A DNA stretch of 64,000 nucleotides. Source: Zeugodacus cucurbitae (taxonomy: Eukaryota; Arthropoda; Insecta; Diptera; Tephritidae). The notes beneath the pieces are model-generated. The model saw nothing but the letters and a program-made list of their open reading frames with translations. It ran no database searches and was not told the origin of the DNA. Position 1 is the stretch's first letter. Each line of letters opens with the position of its first letter. Positions 33,481 to 44,776 of the stretch are shown here, piece after piece. The stretch lies in assembly GCF_028554725.1 (NCBI RefSeq), contig NC_071672.1:32818944-32882943 (forward strand). Direction: 5' to 3'. A program made the position numbers and the translations under genes.

Positions 33481-33955
33481 TGAAATATTTTGGTAATCAT
33501 ATTTGTAATTTGAATTATGAGAATTGTAGAATTATAAAAAGTGATTTTTTTCCAAACAAATTTCTTTTTAACTTTTTTTATTCTATCTATAAAACCAAAA
33601 ACAATTCGGGATCATCGGAATGTGTCAAGTGCCAACAGAGAATTCAGAATTGCAAATGAACGACGACATCTGCAATGAAACATTGGTGTTGACACAAATG
33701 TACTGAATCGTAAATTGGAATGTGAGCGTGCGAGCGAGTAGTGAGTTTTAAGTGAATCCAATGCAGTTTTAAAATCGCTTCCCGTCTGTTTGTTGTTTTT
33801 GTTTTTTTTTGTTAATCGGATTTAGCAACCCCAAAAATAAAAGGCACACATATTGAGACCCCCAGGTCATTAATTCTTTAGGATTTGCCTGGCATGTCAT
33901 CGCATAATTTGCGACTCAAAGTTCGATCTGTTCACAAATTCCTTTGAGTTCCAAC
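33481..33955. other. Spacer, nothing recognised
   Basis: AT-rich DNA with no convincing frame or repeat boundary. Confidence 0.4.
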
Positions 33956-34748
33956 TAGGGATGCTCGGTGAACATCGATGTTCGATGATCATCGATATTG
34001 AAAGCAGAAACATCGATGTTTTAATATCTCATATGTTTTAAAATCTCACCTCACCTTCCGCACGACACGCACGTCCACCAAATCAATACAATTTAGGAAA
34101 CAAATTATGTCTTCTATGAACGCATCCACAAATCAAGTTTTTTAATTATGAACGCGACATTCACGGCGCACCGGTCGTTCCCTTCATTCGTTCGTTCTTC
34201 GTGATTCGTCGTCACTTCTATTTGTTTTTTGTTAAAAAATTGTGTTGTGCGTACCTGTTTTAATTTACTGATTTGATAGTATTGTTGTGCATATATATTA
34301 CATGGAATACTACAATATGAAAGTTTTTAATGAAGGAATTCTATCTAAATATTGCATTCATCTGTTTGCTTTCTGCGCATGCTAAAGGAAATTATTCTTT
34401 TTAAGGTTATAATTCTATATTAGAGACAAGGAAAGCGCAGACAGAGCACATCTTTGTTCTTTAGGGCAAAATTTGAATGAGCCATAGACAATTAATCTCT
34501 TTCTTGTTTTCTACGGCTGTGATGTAAATGCTTGCTTTGGTTGCATTGAAAGTAGTATAATAAGGTGACATAACATTTTATTTTACATGTTTGGATACAG
34601 GAATAGAATTAAAAATTCCGCAAAAAAGTCGCTTCTGGGAATTTTTAAAAAAACTTGAAAATAACGAAGCCAAATGTCGGTCTTGCCACAAATTCATAAA
34701 AACTTGTGGCAACACTACAAATCTAAAGTTACACATTGAAAAAATGCA
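33956..34748 (+). mobile_element. hAT-type transposon 5' part with BED zinc finger
   Basis: TAGGGATGCTCGGTGAACATC at 33956 resembles a hAT terminal inverted repeat and is followed by ATCGATGTT palindromes. At 34600-34748 a frame reads SRFWEFLKKLENNEAKCRSC, HKFIKT and TTNLKLHIEKMH, a BED-type zinc finger (CxxC...HxxxxH) found at the N-terminus of hAT transposases. It is cut off at 34748 where opposite-strand hAT sequence begins. Confidence 0.65.
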
Positions 34749-34990
34749 TAGCTCATTATTAGGGAAACGTCTATATCTCTATGGATATTCAAGAGAGCCA
34801 TTCCGTTCAGGCGTGTTTCTCCAGTTTTATTTCTTAAATATGTTTTAAGCCTGCGAAGTGAGGAAAACGAGCGTTCACTTGAAGCGACAGACATAGGGAT
34901 TGTTGCTTCAATCTTTAAAAAACGATGCACTGTTTTGAAAATTTTCATTTGAAAAACAAATAATAAGTAAAGTTGTGTATCTAATTCAGA
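34749..34990 (-). pseudogene. hAT transposase C-terminal dimerisation domain fragment
   Basis: The minus strand reads KIEATIPMSVASSERSFSSL, RRLKTYLRNKTGETRLNGMA and LLNIHRDI, the hATC dimerisation motif of the ZMYM1/TTF-type hAT group. It faces the BED-finger fragment, so two different hAT copies abut tail to tail. Only about 80 residues remain. Confidence 0.85.
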
Positions 34991-35700
34991 CCAGTTTTTT
35001 CTTGTTGTTTTTATTAAAAATATAGACATTTTAGTTAAGGCCTCAAGTATTTTTATGCAAATAGCATAATTTTTTTAATTTAAATTTATTTCACAACAGT
35101 TTGCTCATGGAACGAAAACGGAAAGTCATAATAAATGAGTTTTTAATTTTCCTGTGTTATGATTAACAATAAACTCTAAAAAAATAATAGAAACCTTATT
35201 GGTGACTTTTCAGTTCAGAACTAATTTTCAAAAGAAGTTCATTTTCGACTTCCCCTTACATCTAAAAAAATCCAGTTCATCAGCCACAGAGTTATAAGGC
35301 AAACTCATTACTTTGAAGCAAATTAAAAAAATGTCTCTGTCCAGTTTTTATTTTTCTGGGTTTTTTAATTGGCCTACATTCCCACAACTTTTTAATACTA
35401 TCCAGATACAATAGGTTTGTTTTTAGTTTAACATTTTCATAGTTTCAAAAAATTAAATTCTATCAGCAGAAAAGTATCAAAATAGGCCGTTTGTGAACAA
35501 AACAATTATCAAAACACAAAATTTAGAAAAAAAAGTATCAAAAAAGATACCAATTTATCAAAACGGCAACGCTGTTAGTGATGTATTCATTTATTTTACA
35601 TATTCATACATCGTCGGCAGAAATATTGCTTTGAAAACAAAAAATTACAATTTTTCAAATGACTATGTAGAATTAAATTCTATTATTTTAAAATACCCCA
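34991..35700. other. AT-rich DNA, no gene recognised
   Basis: A 116-codon frame (35493-35843) exists but its composition is AT-driven Lys/Asn/Ile/Tyr and it has no motif. I treat it as chance. Confidence 0.4.
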
Positions 35701-35845
35701 AAATCCCCCCCTGCGTTCGCCCCTGTTCCAAGGTGTTTCAACCTCAGTCTGCAAAAGCTGGACAGTGGAGGGGGACATGCTTAGATGATTTCACCTCGCC
35801 TTCCTCAAAACAGCTTTGGCAAAGGTTTCCCACTCCGCCATGAGA
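35700..35845 (-). pseudogene. Possible retrotransposon C-terminal zinc-knuckle remnant
   Basis: The minus strand reads EEGEVKSSKHVPLHCPAFAD, similar to the ExxxHxxxxCPxF motif that ends R1/Jockey/I-type ORF2 proteins. It is short and interrupted by stops, so confidence is low. Confidence 0.35.
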
Positions 35846-35941
35846 GTTCTGTCGCTGAACAAACTGTATATGTGATCGTCAAGCGCGCAAATGACCGCTT
35901 CCGGTCTTACATTGATAAAGGTCCCCACGATATCGATGAAG

Positions 35942-38900
35942 GTATGTATGTATGTTATTGGCGTTGCAATTATTTAGCCGGTTATAGCCGAATCGATGAT
36001 AGCGCACCGCTTCTCTCTTTCCTTCGCAGTACGGCGTCTATTGGAAATCCCAAGTGTAACTAGGTCGCTCTCCACCTGGTCCCTCCAAGGGAGTGGAGGC
36101 CTTCCCCTCCCGGCGGGTACTGCTTCGAACACTTTCAGAGCTGCAGTGTTTTCGTCCATTCGAACAACATGTCCTCGCCAGCGTAGCCGCTGCCTTTTGA
36201 TTTACTGAACTATGTCAATGTCGTCGTATAACTGTACAGCTCATCGTTCCATCGTCTGCGGTATTCACCGTTGCCAATGTTCTGAGGACCATAAATCTTG
36301 CGCAAAATTTTCCTCTCGAAAACTTCTAGTGTCGTCTCATCCGATGTTGACATCGTCCAAGCTTCTGCACCATAACGCAGGAAGGGAATGATAAGCGACA
36401 TGTAGAGTTTGATTTTGGTTCACCGAGAGAGGACTTTACTTTTCTATTGCTTACTCTGTCCAAAGTAGCACCTGTTGGCAAGAGTGATCCTGCGTTTGAT
36501 TTCGAAGCTGATGTTGTTGGTGTTGTTGATCCTGGTTCCCCGAAAGTCGAAATTATCTACAACTTCAAAGTTACGACTGTCAACAGTGACGTGGGTGCCA
36601 AGACGCGAATGCGCTGACTGTTTGTTTTATGACAGGAGATATTTCGTCTTGTCCTCATTCACCTCCAGACCCATTCGCTTCGCTTCCTTATCGAGGCGGG
36701 AAAAAGCAGAACTAACGGCGTGGTTGTTGCTTCCGATGATATAAATATCATCGGCGTACGCCAACAGCTGTACACTCTTATAGAAGATTCCTTCTCTATT
36801 TAGCTCTGCAGCTCGTATTATTTTTTCCAGCATAAAGAAGTCACATGATAGTGAGTCACCTTGTTTGTAACCTCGTTTGGTATCGAAAGGCTCGGATAGG
36901 TCCTTCCCAATCATGACAGAGCTTTTGGTGTTGCTCAACGTCAACTTACACAGCCGTATTAGTTTTTCGGGAATACCAAATTCAAACATCGCGGCGTAAA
37001 GGCAGCTCCTTTTCGTGCTGTCGAAGGCAGCTTTAAAATCAACAAAAAGGTGGTGTGTGTCGATCCTCTTTTCACGTGTCTTCTCCAAGATTTGGTGCAT
37101 GGTGAATATCTGTTCCATGGTGGAGTTTCCAGGTCTAAAGCCACACTGACAATACGACCGATAGAACCTATAGGCGATATTTTGGAGGCTTAACCCACGG
37201 TAATTGGCGCTGATTGTGGGATCTCCCTTTGTATGGATTGGGCAGAGCACACTGAGATTCCAATCGTCAGGCATGTTTTCTTCCGACCATATTCTGCAAT
37301 TAAGTTGATACATGCACCTTATTAGTTCTTCGCCACCGTATTTGTATAGCTCTGCCGGTAATCTATCGGCCCCCGCTGCTTTGTTGTTCTTAAGCGGATA
37401 ATTGCTATCCGAATTTCTTCATGGTCGGGTAATGAAACATGTGTTCCATCGTCATCGATTAGGGAATCGGATTCGCCATCTCCTGGTGTTGTACGTTCGC
37501 TGTGATTCATCAGGTCGGAGAAGTGAGGATTGGATTATGGAGTCGCAGTATGCCCTGGACATTGGTTACCAGATTACCACCTTGGCCTCTACATGGAGAT
37601 GATCCGGTCTTGAAACCTTCGTTATGTCGCTTAATTTTTTTATAAAATGTTGGAGCATTACCTCTGTCTTCCAGCTGCTCAAGCTCTTCATACTCACGCA
37701 TTACAGCCTCTTTCTGTTTTTGTCTGCGGATGCGTCTCGCTTCCCTCTTCAGCTCTCGGTATCTATCCCATCCCGCACGTGTTGTGGTCGTTTGCAACGT
37801 TGCGAGGTAGGCAGTCTGTTTTCTCTCCGTTGCGAGACGGCAATCCTCATCGTACCAGCTTGTTTTTTGTCGTTGCCGCAAACCAATTGTTTCGGCTGCA
37901 GAGGTACGCAGTGAGTTTAAGATGCCGTTCCACAGTTCCCTTATACCGAGATGCTGATGAGTGCTCTCAGAGAGCAGGAGTGCAAGTCGAGTAGAGTATT
38001 TCGTGGCTGTCTGTTGCGATTGCAGCTTTTCGACGTCGAACCTTCTTTGTGTTTGTTGACGGGCGTTTTCTGCTGCACAGAGGCGGGTGCGTATCTTCGC
38101 CGCTACCAGATAATGGTCCAAGTCTATATTTGGTCCTCGGAGTGTACGCACGTCTAAAACACAGGAGACATGTCTTCCGTCTATCACAACGTGATCGATT
38201 TGGTTCCGCGTGTTTCGATCAGGAGACAGCCAAGTAGCTTGATGTATTTTCTTATGCTGGAATCTGGTACTACAGACGACCATATTTCGGGCCCCAGCGA
38301 AGTCGATCAGCCTCATCCCGTTTGGCGATGTTTCGTCATGGAGGCTGAATTTTCCGACTGTTGTGCCAAAGACACCTTCTTTACCCACCCTGGCGTTAAA
38401 ATCGCCAAGCACGATTTTGACATCGGGCGGGGGCAGCGCTCATAGAAAGCATCTTTGGTCACATCGTCCTTCTCTTCCGTTGGGGCGTGGGCGCAAATCA
38501 GCGATATGTTGAAGAACCTCGCTTTGATGCGGATTGTGGCAAGACGTTCATCCACCGGGGTGAATGCCAGGACTCTGCGACGGAGTCTCTATCCCACCAC
38601 AAATCCAACACCAAATTTGCGCTCCTTTATATGGCCGCTGTAGTAGATGTCACAAGGGCCCACCTTCTTCCGTCCTTGTCCCGTCCATCGCACTTCTTGG
38701 AGGGCGGTGATAACAGCCTTGAGTCGTATGAGGACATCAACCAGCTGGGCAGAGGCAGCTTCCCAATTAAAGGTCCGGACATTCCAGGTGCATGCCCTTA
38801 TATCATTATCCTTAAAACGTTTGCAGGGGTCGTCATCAAAAGGGGCGTGTCTCATCCGAGGCTTTCGCAGATTTTTCATTGGGGGGTGCTTTTATGTGGT

Positions 38901-39077
38901 GGGTCCCAAACCCTACGCACAACCGCATAAGCGGGCTTCGCCTTCTCACTTTAGCTCGCCTTCAAACGGATGTCTGTTGGCTACCCAGAGGATACTTGGT
39001 CTAAACCCGGAAGCCGTGAGCTGCTTGAACCATATGGAGAAGAATCGTTTCTGGCCACTCCCAAGTGAATGACAATG
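35942..39077 (-). mobile_element. RTE-clade retrotransposon (copy d), mosaic decay
   Basis: The element runs from a 5' end at about 39077 (same start as copy c) to a 3' end CAACGCCAATAACATACATA at about 35942. The 5' part (37740-39070) is almost identical to copy c, while the 3' part has many deletions and stops. Confidence 0.9.
35990..38879 (-). pseudogene. RTE endonuclease-RT ORF, multiply broken
   Basis: The endonuclease starts IRACTWNVRTFNWEAASAQL and continues after the same one-base loss as copy c with LGDFNARVGKEGVFG (38412-37510). The RT is split (37510-37322, 37313-36627) and lacks much of the region between ANYRGLSLQNIAY and CQCGFRPG. LLAYADDIYIIGSNN has D to Y next to the catalytic pair. 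The C-terminus (36401-35974) keeps YGPQNIGNGEYRRRWNDELY. It is not functional. Confidence 0.9.
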
Positions 39078-40165
39078 AAGTTAAGATACCAGAGAGATTT
39101 ACCGAAATTTTCGGTGAAAAGTTACCATAGGGCACTGAGTTCTTCATATTCGATTGAAAATTTATAGTCCGATTTCGACAAATTTTTCACAAGTGAAGCC
39201 ACAGATCATATACAGTATTTGTGTAAAATTTTATTTCGCAATCTTTTTTGGTTCCTTATGTATATATTATAAAGGGAATGAATAAGATGGAGTTCAAAAT
39301 TGAGTTACATGGGAAGTTGTCGTGGTTGTGAACCGATTTAAACCATTTTCCACACGTCTCATCAGGTTGTCAAGAAAATATTATATACCGAATTTCATTC
39401 GAATCGGTCGAGTAGTTCCTGAGATATGGTTTTTGACCCATAAGTGGTCGATGCCACGCCGATTATCCATTTTGTAAAAAAATCTGAGTGCAGCTTCCTT
39501 CTGCAATTTCTTGTGTAAATTTTAGTATTTCTGACGTGTTTCGTTAGTGAGTTAACCCACTTTTAGTAATTTTCAACCTAAACTTGTATGGGAAGTTGGT
39601 AGTGGTTATTATCCGATTTCAACTAATTTTATGGTGTGTGGTGGGGTACGTAAGAGAATCGACTGCAGAAAGTTTGGTTTATATAACTTTATTGGTTTGC
39701 GCGATATATACAAATAAAAGAATTGGGGGGCGGGACCACGCCCACTTCCCCAAAACAGGTACATCCAAATATGCCCCTTCCTAGTTCGATTCTTTATTCC
39801 AAATTTTACTTTTATAGCTATATTTATGGCTTAGTTATGACACATTATGTGTTTTCGGTTTTCGCCATTTTGTAGGCGTGGCAGTGGACCGATTTTTCGA
39901 ATTTTCAAAAGCAACCCTCTCAAGGTCCCAAGGAACATGTGTTCCAAGTTTCATCAAGATATCTCAATTTTTAATTAAGTTATCCGTTGCCCGAACGGAC
40001 GGACGGACAGACAGATTCTGACTCGTCTCGTCACCCTGATCATTTTGATATACATATATAACTCTATATCTAACTCGTTTAGTTTTATGACTTACAAACA
40101 ACCGTTATGTGGAAAAAACTATAATACTCTCTTAGCAACTTTTGTTGCGATAGTATAAAAATTAT
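39078..40165 (+). repeat. 1-kb-class repeat (copy C), most complete
   Basis: It runs from TTTACCGAAATTTTCGGTGA to a terminal hairpin near 40122-40160 (ACTCTCTTAGCAACTTTTGT then TGCGATAGTAT). It includes TGACCCATAAGTGG, GGGGCGGGACCACGCCCACT and GGACGGACGGACAGACAG. It has no coding frame. Several GGGCGTGG/CCACGCCC motifs in both orientations could pair. Confidence 0.85.
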
Positions 40166-40345
40166 GGAGTGAATTGGACAGGCGTTGCGTCAAAACCCGG
40201 TTTCATCTCTCACCGCACTAAAAACATGGCTCCAGGAAGAATGGTATAAATAGGCGATAATTCTGAAAATTTTATCGAATATGTCAAATCACTTGAGCGA
40301 TGTTATAAAAAAGCCAAGGCAATAACACAAAGTACGTAAACCTGA
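40166..40345 (+). pseudogene. Tc1-like transposase C-terminal fragment
   Basis: Frames read ELDRRCVKTRFH, then LKTWLQEEWYK and IGDNSENFIEYVKSLERCYK followed by KAKAITQS. This matches the W..I....F...V.S...R C-terminus of Tc1-type transposases. There are one frameshift and one stop. Confidence 0.6.
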
Positions 40346-40719
40346 AAAAAATTAATTTATAAAAAAACGTAATATTAAAGTTGCGTGAATTCTTGATTTG
40401 ATATGTATATATATGCTTTACTTCATTATTGATTTAAGCCATTTTATCCGCACTTAAAGTAATGACCGTTACGGGGTCATTAATCTGTCCGGTGGTCTTT
40501 TCTGATTAACCTTTTCCAGATATTTGGTTGGAGTTGTGGCTGTGCCGTCGCGAGACCGCTTTAATCGACTGCTTGGGTGGTGCTTGGGTGGATTGGTAGG
40601 GGTTTACGTGTGAGTCAGCGTCTTCAGTGCGTTTAGTCGCACGCGCCTGGACAGCAGCTGTTCTCGGGATTTGACTGAACGGGTGGCTTCTGCGCCAGTG
40701 TTTCGTCGGCGTTTCAGCC

Positions 40720-41127
40720 TGCCTGGAGGTAGGTCGAAGGTAGAAGTGCCTCCACCACGGCTGCAATAAATGCAGTAACAGCTGAATTAAGCGCCTTAAT
40801 TTTCGGGGATAAAGATTTTGAGGTAACGACTGCGAATCGGCTGATTGAGCTTGCCTCGAAGTACGAGGCACTCCTACTGACGATAGTTACCGAGAATGCC
40901 CATCTTCGCGGTCAGGTTGACACGATCAGGGAGGTTTGTGGGGGATCCTTCCCCCAACTGAACAGGTCGATTGCGGCTCCGGCGGCGTCGGCGAGTGCGC
41001 CCCCATCACCTGTACTGGAAGCGATAGCTCCGGACTTCAGCCCTGAGTCCCAAAGGTCAGACGTGCGGATTGTCAGTCGGCCACTGATGTTAGCACCATC
41101 GTCGTCCTTGAGGTGTCGGACAAATTA
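40720..41127 (+). pseudogene. R1-type ORF1 fragment
   Basis: The frame reads FEVTTANRLIELASKYEALL, then LTIVTENAHLRGQVDTIREV, a short coiled coil, and an Ala/Pro/Ser-rich stretch, as in the N-terminal half of R1-type ORF1 proteins. It stops at CRTN near 41127. The zinc knuckles are not readable. Confidence 0.55.
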
Positions 41128-41315
41128 ATGTCCACTCTCCTGGAGGCGGGTAGGTGCTACATCAAGTGATTCTCCAAAGGGTAGGCCAACGGGGCATCTT
41201 ACAATGTCAGCTGTCTGCCCGATTTACTGTGGTGTTGTTGAGCGCGCCATCGCCAGTCACTGATGGGGGGATATTGTCAAAGATCGTTTTCCGTAATGTG
41301 TGAGTTGGGGGTTGT

Positions 41316-41718
41316 ATGCTTGAGGATGCGTGCGGCATTGCCTTACTCCAGGAGCCCTACACCACCAATGGTGTGGGTCGGGGTCTTCCTGGAGTTTTCA
41401 GGGTCTTTACGGACCTTGGGGTTAATGCCGCAATAATTGTGACTGATAAAAACTACGATTGCGTAGTGTTGGATTCGTTACAACAGGGGGTGTGTGTGTC
41501 CATAGAGGGGGAGTTCAGTAGAATAATTGTCGCTAGTTTGTATTGCAAACTTAGCGAACCCCAATTCCAATTCGAATAAGTTATCGCAGATTAGATATGA
41601 TTTTAGTTGTGCGATGAGAGAGTTTAAGGATGTGCTTGTGAAAATGAAAGAAGGAGAATGGAGGAGTTTCGTGGGGGAGAATAAAGATGATCCCTGTGGT
41701 CAGGTGAAAATATCCATA
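41316..41718 (+). pseudogene. R1-type endonuclease fragment
   Basis: MLEDACGIALLQEPYTTNGV and VGRGLPGVFRVFTDLGVNAA, then CVSIEGEFSRIIVASLYCKL, are hallmark R1-clade endonuclease blocks (LQEPY, RGLP, F.R.IVASLYC). The following AMREFKDVLVKMKEGEWRSF and VGENKDDPCGQV belong to the endonuclease-RT linker. The GDxNAxxxxWxS part is missing, so a deletion lies near 41580. Confidence 0.8.
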
Positions 41719-41872
41719 AAGATCTTGGTATTCTCATGGTAAAGAAAGAATTAGAGAACAGCAGACACAAATATTTATCCAAACTCCGAGATCACCCAAA
41801 CTCATTGGCAAACGCTTTAGTACATTCTTTCAGTCAATCACGTCTAAAAAGAAGAGATATGCCAGCACACTA
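41719..41872 (+). mobile_element. Jockey-type ORF2 C-terminal tail inserted in the R1 element
   Basis: A separate frame reads HKDLGILMVKKELENSRHKY, LSKLRDHPNSLANAL and ends RLKRRDMPAH before TAA. The DLxIxxVxxEI...KYxxKLxxHPNxLA pattern ends Jockey-clade ORF2 proteins. It does not belong to R1. Confidence 0.65.
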
Positions 41873-41929
41873 ATGAGCAACGGTTCACCAAAACAACTCA
41901 ATCACTTGGTTGAGCTTGTCTATTTTTAA

Positions 41930-42310
41930 GGCCTGGTTAGGTCTAAACGGTCCCCAGGTTTCGATGGTTTGAATGGAGAGATGTGTAAAAACTTGTGGAA
42001 GTATATTCCGGAATATATAATAAGTGCGTGTGGGAGGAATATTTTCCACATGAGTGGAAAAGTGTCAGGGTCGTCCATCTGCTGAAGTCCCCTTATAGGA
42101 TCATGAGTGATCCTCGTTCTTATCGGAGCATCAGCCTCCTTCCGGTGCTTGGAAAAGTGCTGGAGGGGGTTATGGTGGAACCACTTCAGGAGCTAACGCG
42201 GGGTATGTGGTCGGTTAGGCAGTATGGGTTCAGGAAAGGACGCAGTGTGGAAGATGCGTGGATGTATGTTCAGTGTGTAGTTAGGGAGAATACCAACAAA
42301 TATGTCTTTA
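41930..42310 (+). pseudogene. R1-type reverse transcriptase N-terminal fragment
   Basis: The frame reads KRSPGFDGLNGEMCKNLWK, then in the next frame FPHEWKSVRVVHLLKSP, DPRSYRSISLLPVLGKVLEG and QYGFRKGRSVEDAWMYVQCV. These are RT motifs 0-2a of the R1 clade. The catalytic part is absent, lost at the repeat junction near 42310. Confidence 0.85.
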
Positions 42311-43029
42311 GCATATTAGGCGTGGTTGTGAATCAATTTGCCCTATTTTCACAACATATCATTAGGATACCAGGAAGATATTACGAACCGAATTTCTTTG
42401 AAATTGGTCCAGTAGTTTCGGAAACATGGTTTTTGACCCATGAGTGGGTGGAGCCACGCCCATTTCAACCATTGTATAACAATTTGAGTGCAGTCCTTCT
42501 GTAACATCTTTGTAATGAAATTTAAAGTTTCTGATGTTGCTCCTTAGTGAATTAAAGCGTTTTTAGTAGTTTTAAACATAACCTTTGTATAGGAGGTGGG
42601 CGTGGTTATAATCCGATTTCCTCCTCTTTTGGACTGTATAAGGAAATGACTAAAAAGAAACGACTGCAGGAAGTTTGGTTCAGTTTACGAGTTATGTCCA
42701 AAAACCTTAGTAGGGGGCGGGGCCACGCTCACTTTCCCAAAAAAAAAAAAATCCAAATATATAATTTATAACTTTATTTATGTCTACCTTATGGCACTTT
42801 ATATATGTTCGGCTTTTGGCATTTTATAAGCGTGGCAATTGTCCAATTTCGCCCATTTTCAATACCAACCTCCTCAGGGTTGTATGTGTTCCAAGTTTCA
42901 TTAAGATATCTCAATTTTTACTCAAGTTATCGCTTGCACGGACAGACGGACGGACAGACATCCGGATCCACTCCTCATACTGATCATTTATATATATATA
43001 ACCCCATATCTAACTCTTATATTTCTGAG
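42311..43029 (+). repeat. 1-kb-class repeat (copy D)
   Basis: It shares with copies A and C the blocks TGGTTTTTGACCCATGAGTG, GCGTGGTTATAATCCGATTT, GGGGGCGGGGCCACGC and GGACAGACGGACGGACAGAC. It is cut by RTE copy e at about 43030. Confidence 0.85.
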
Positions 43030-44776
43030 TTACGAAGAGCTTGAGAAGCTGGCAGACAGAGGGAATGCTCGAAAATTATATGAAAAAATGAAGCGACTTA
43101 ACGAAGGTTTCAAGACCGGATCATCCCCATGTAGAGACCAAGGTGGTAATCTGGTAACCGATGTCCAGGGCATACTGGGATTATGGAGGGAACACTTCTC
43201 CGACCTGCTGAATGGCAGTGAAAGTACAACACAAGGAGTTGGCGAACCCGATTCCCCAATCGATGACGATGGAATAGCTGTTCCATTACCCGACCATGAA
43301 GAAATTCGAATAGCAATTAGGCGGCGAAGAACTGATAAGGTGCATGCATTAGCTTCTTTGCAAAATATGGTCGGAAGAAAGCATGCCTGACGATTGGAAT
43401 CTCAGTGTGCTCTTCCCAATCCATAAAAAGGGAGATCCTACAAACTGTGCGAATTACCGTGGGATAAGCTTCCTAAATATCGCCTACAAGGTTCTATCGA
43501 GCGTACTGTGTGAAAGACTTAAGCCCACCGTCAACAAACTGATTGGACCTTATCAGTGTGGCTTTAGACCTGGAAAGTCCACCATGGACCAGATATTCAC
43601 CATGCGCCAAATCTTGGAGAAGACCCGTGAAAATAGGATCGACACACACCACCTTTTTGTCGATTTTAAAGCTGCTTTCGACAGCACGAAACGGAGCCGC
43701 CTTTATGCCGCTATGTCTGAATTTAGTATACCCGCAAAACTAATACGGCCGTGTAAGTTGACGTTGAGCAACACCAAAAGCTCCGTCAGAATTGTGCAAG
43801 ACGTTTCCGAGCCGTTCGATGTCAAACAAGGTTTCAGTCAAGGTGACTCACCACGCGCGATTTCTCTAACTTGATGTTGGAAAAAATAATACGAGCAGCA
43901 GAGCTAAATAGAGAAGGTACTATCTTCTACAAGAGTGTACAGCTGCTGGCGTACGCCGATGATATTGATATCATCGGAAGCAACAACCGCGCCGTTTGTT
44001 ATGCTTTTTCCCGCATGGATAAGGAGGCGAAGCGAATGGGTCTGGAGGTGAATGAGGACAAGACGAAATATCTCCTGTCATCAAGCAAACAGTCGGCGCA
44101 CTCGCGTCTTGGCTCCCACGTCACTGTTGACAGTCATAACTTTGAAGATGTAGATAATTTCGTATACCTAGGAACCAGTATCAACAACACCAACAATGTC
44201 AGCCTCGAAATCCAGCGCAGAATCACTCTTGCCAACAGGTGCTACATTGGACTGAGTAGGCAATTGAACAGTAAAGTCGTCTCTCGATGAACCAAAATCA
44301 AACTGTACAAGTCGCTTATCATACCCGTCCTGCATTATGGTGCAGAAGCGTGGACGATGTCAACATCAGATGAGACGACACTACAAGTTTTCGAGAGGAA
44401 AATTTTGCGCAAAATTTATGGACCTCAGAACATTGGCAGCGGCGAATACCGCAGACGATGGAACGATGAGCTGTACGAGTTATACGACGACATTGACATA
44501 GTTCAGCGAATAAAAAGACAGCGGCTACGCTGGCTAGGTCATGTTGTTCGAATAGACGAATGTGCCCCAGCTCTGAAAGTTTTCGATGCAGTACCCGCTG
44601 GTGGAAGCCGAGGAAGAGGGAGACCTCCACTTCGATGGAAGGACCAGGTGGAGAGGGACCTGGTTACACTTGGGATCTCCAACTGGCGCTTAACTGCGAA
44701 GGAGAAAGAGAGGTGGCGCACTATCGTCGATTCGGGTATAACCGGCTAAACGGTTGCAACGCCAATCACATACAAG
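43030..44776 (+). mobile_element. RTE-clade retrotransposon (copy e), 5' truncated
   Basis: It begins within the region between endonuclease and RT (GAGTTACGAAGAGCTTGAGA) and ends AACGCCAATCACATACAA. The endonuclease is missing, consistent with truncation during target-primed reverse transcription. Confidence 0.9.
43088..44749 (+). pseudogene. RTE reverse transcriptase ORF, broken
   Basis: The pieces are MKRLNEGFKTGSSPCRDQGG (43088), MPDDWNLSVLFPIHKKGDPT with FVDFKAAFDSTKRSRLYAAM (43383), LLAYADDIDIIGSNNRAVCY (43871) and FERKILRKIYGPQNIGSGEY (44357), ending at a stop at 44749. A deletion near 43320 removes the KNNKAxGxDGLPAELFKYGG stretch, and frameshifts lie near 43860 and 44290. Otherwise motifs match copy c. 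Confidence 0.9.

Larger units (their letters stand above)
40440..42310 (+). mobile_element. R1-clade non-LTR retrotransposon, 3' truncated, with an inserted Jockey tail
   Basis: This plus-strand GC-richer block has ORF1, endonuclease and the start of RT. It is interrupted at 41718-41930 by the 3' end of another retroelement and cut at 42310 by a 1-kb-class repeat. Base composition differs sharply from the AT-rich surroundings. Confidence 0.8.

Noticed and set aside
35493..35843. 116-codon plus-strand frame as a gene
   Set aside because: AT-driven composition in the first part, and the second part is antisense to a retrotransposon remnant.
39950..40050. GGACGGACGGACAGACAG tract as a CRISPR-like or satellite array
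   Set aside because: It is a short low-complexity part shared by every copy of the 1-kb-class repeat; there are no repeat-spacer units.
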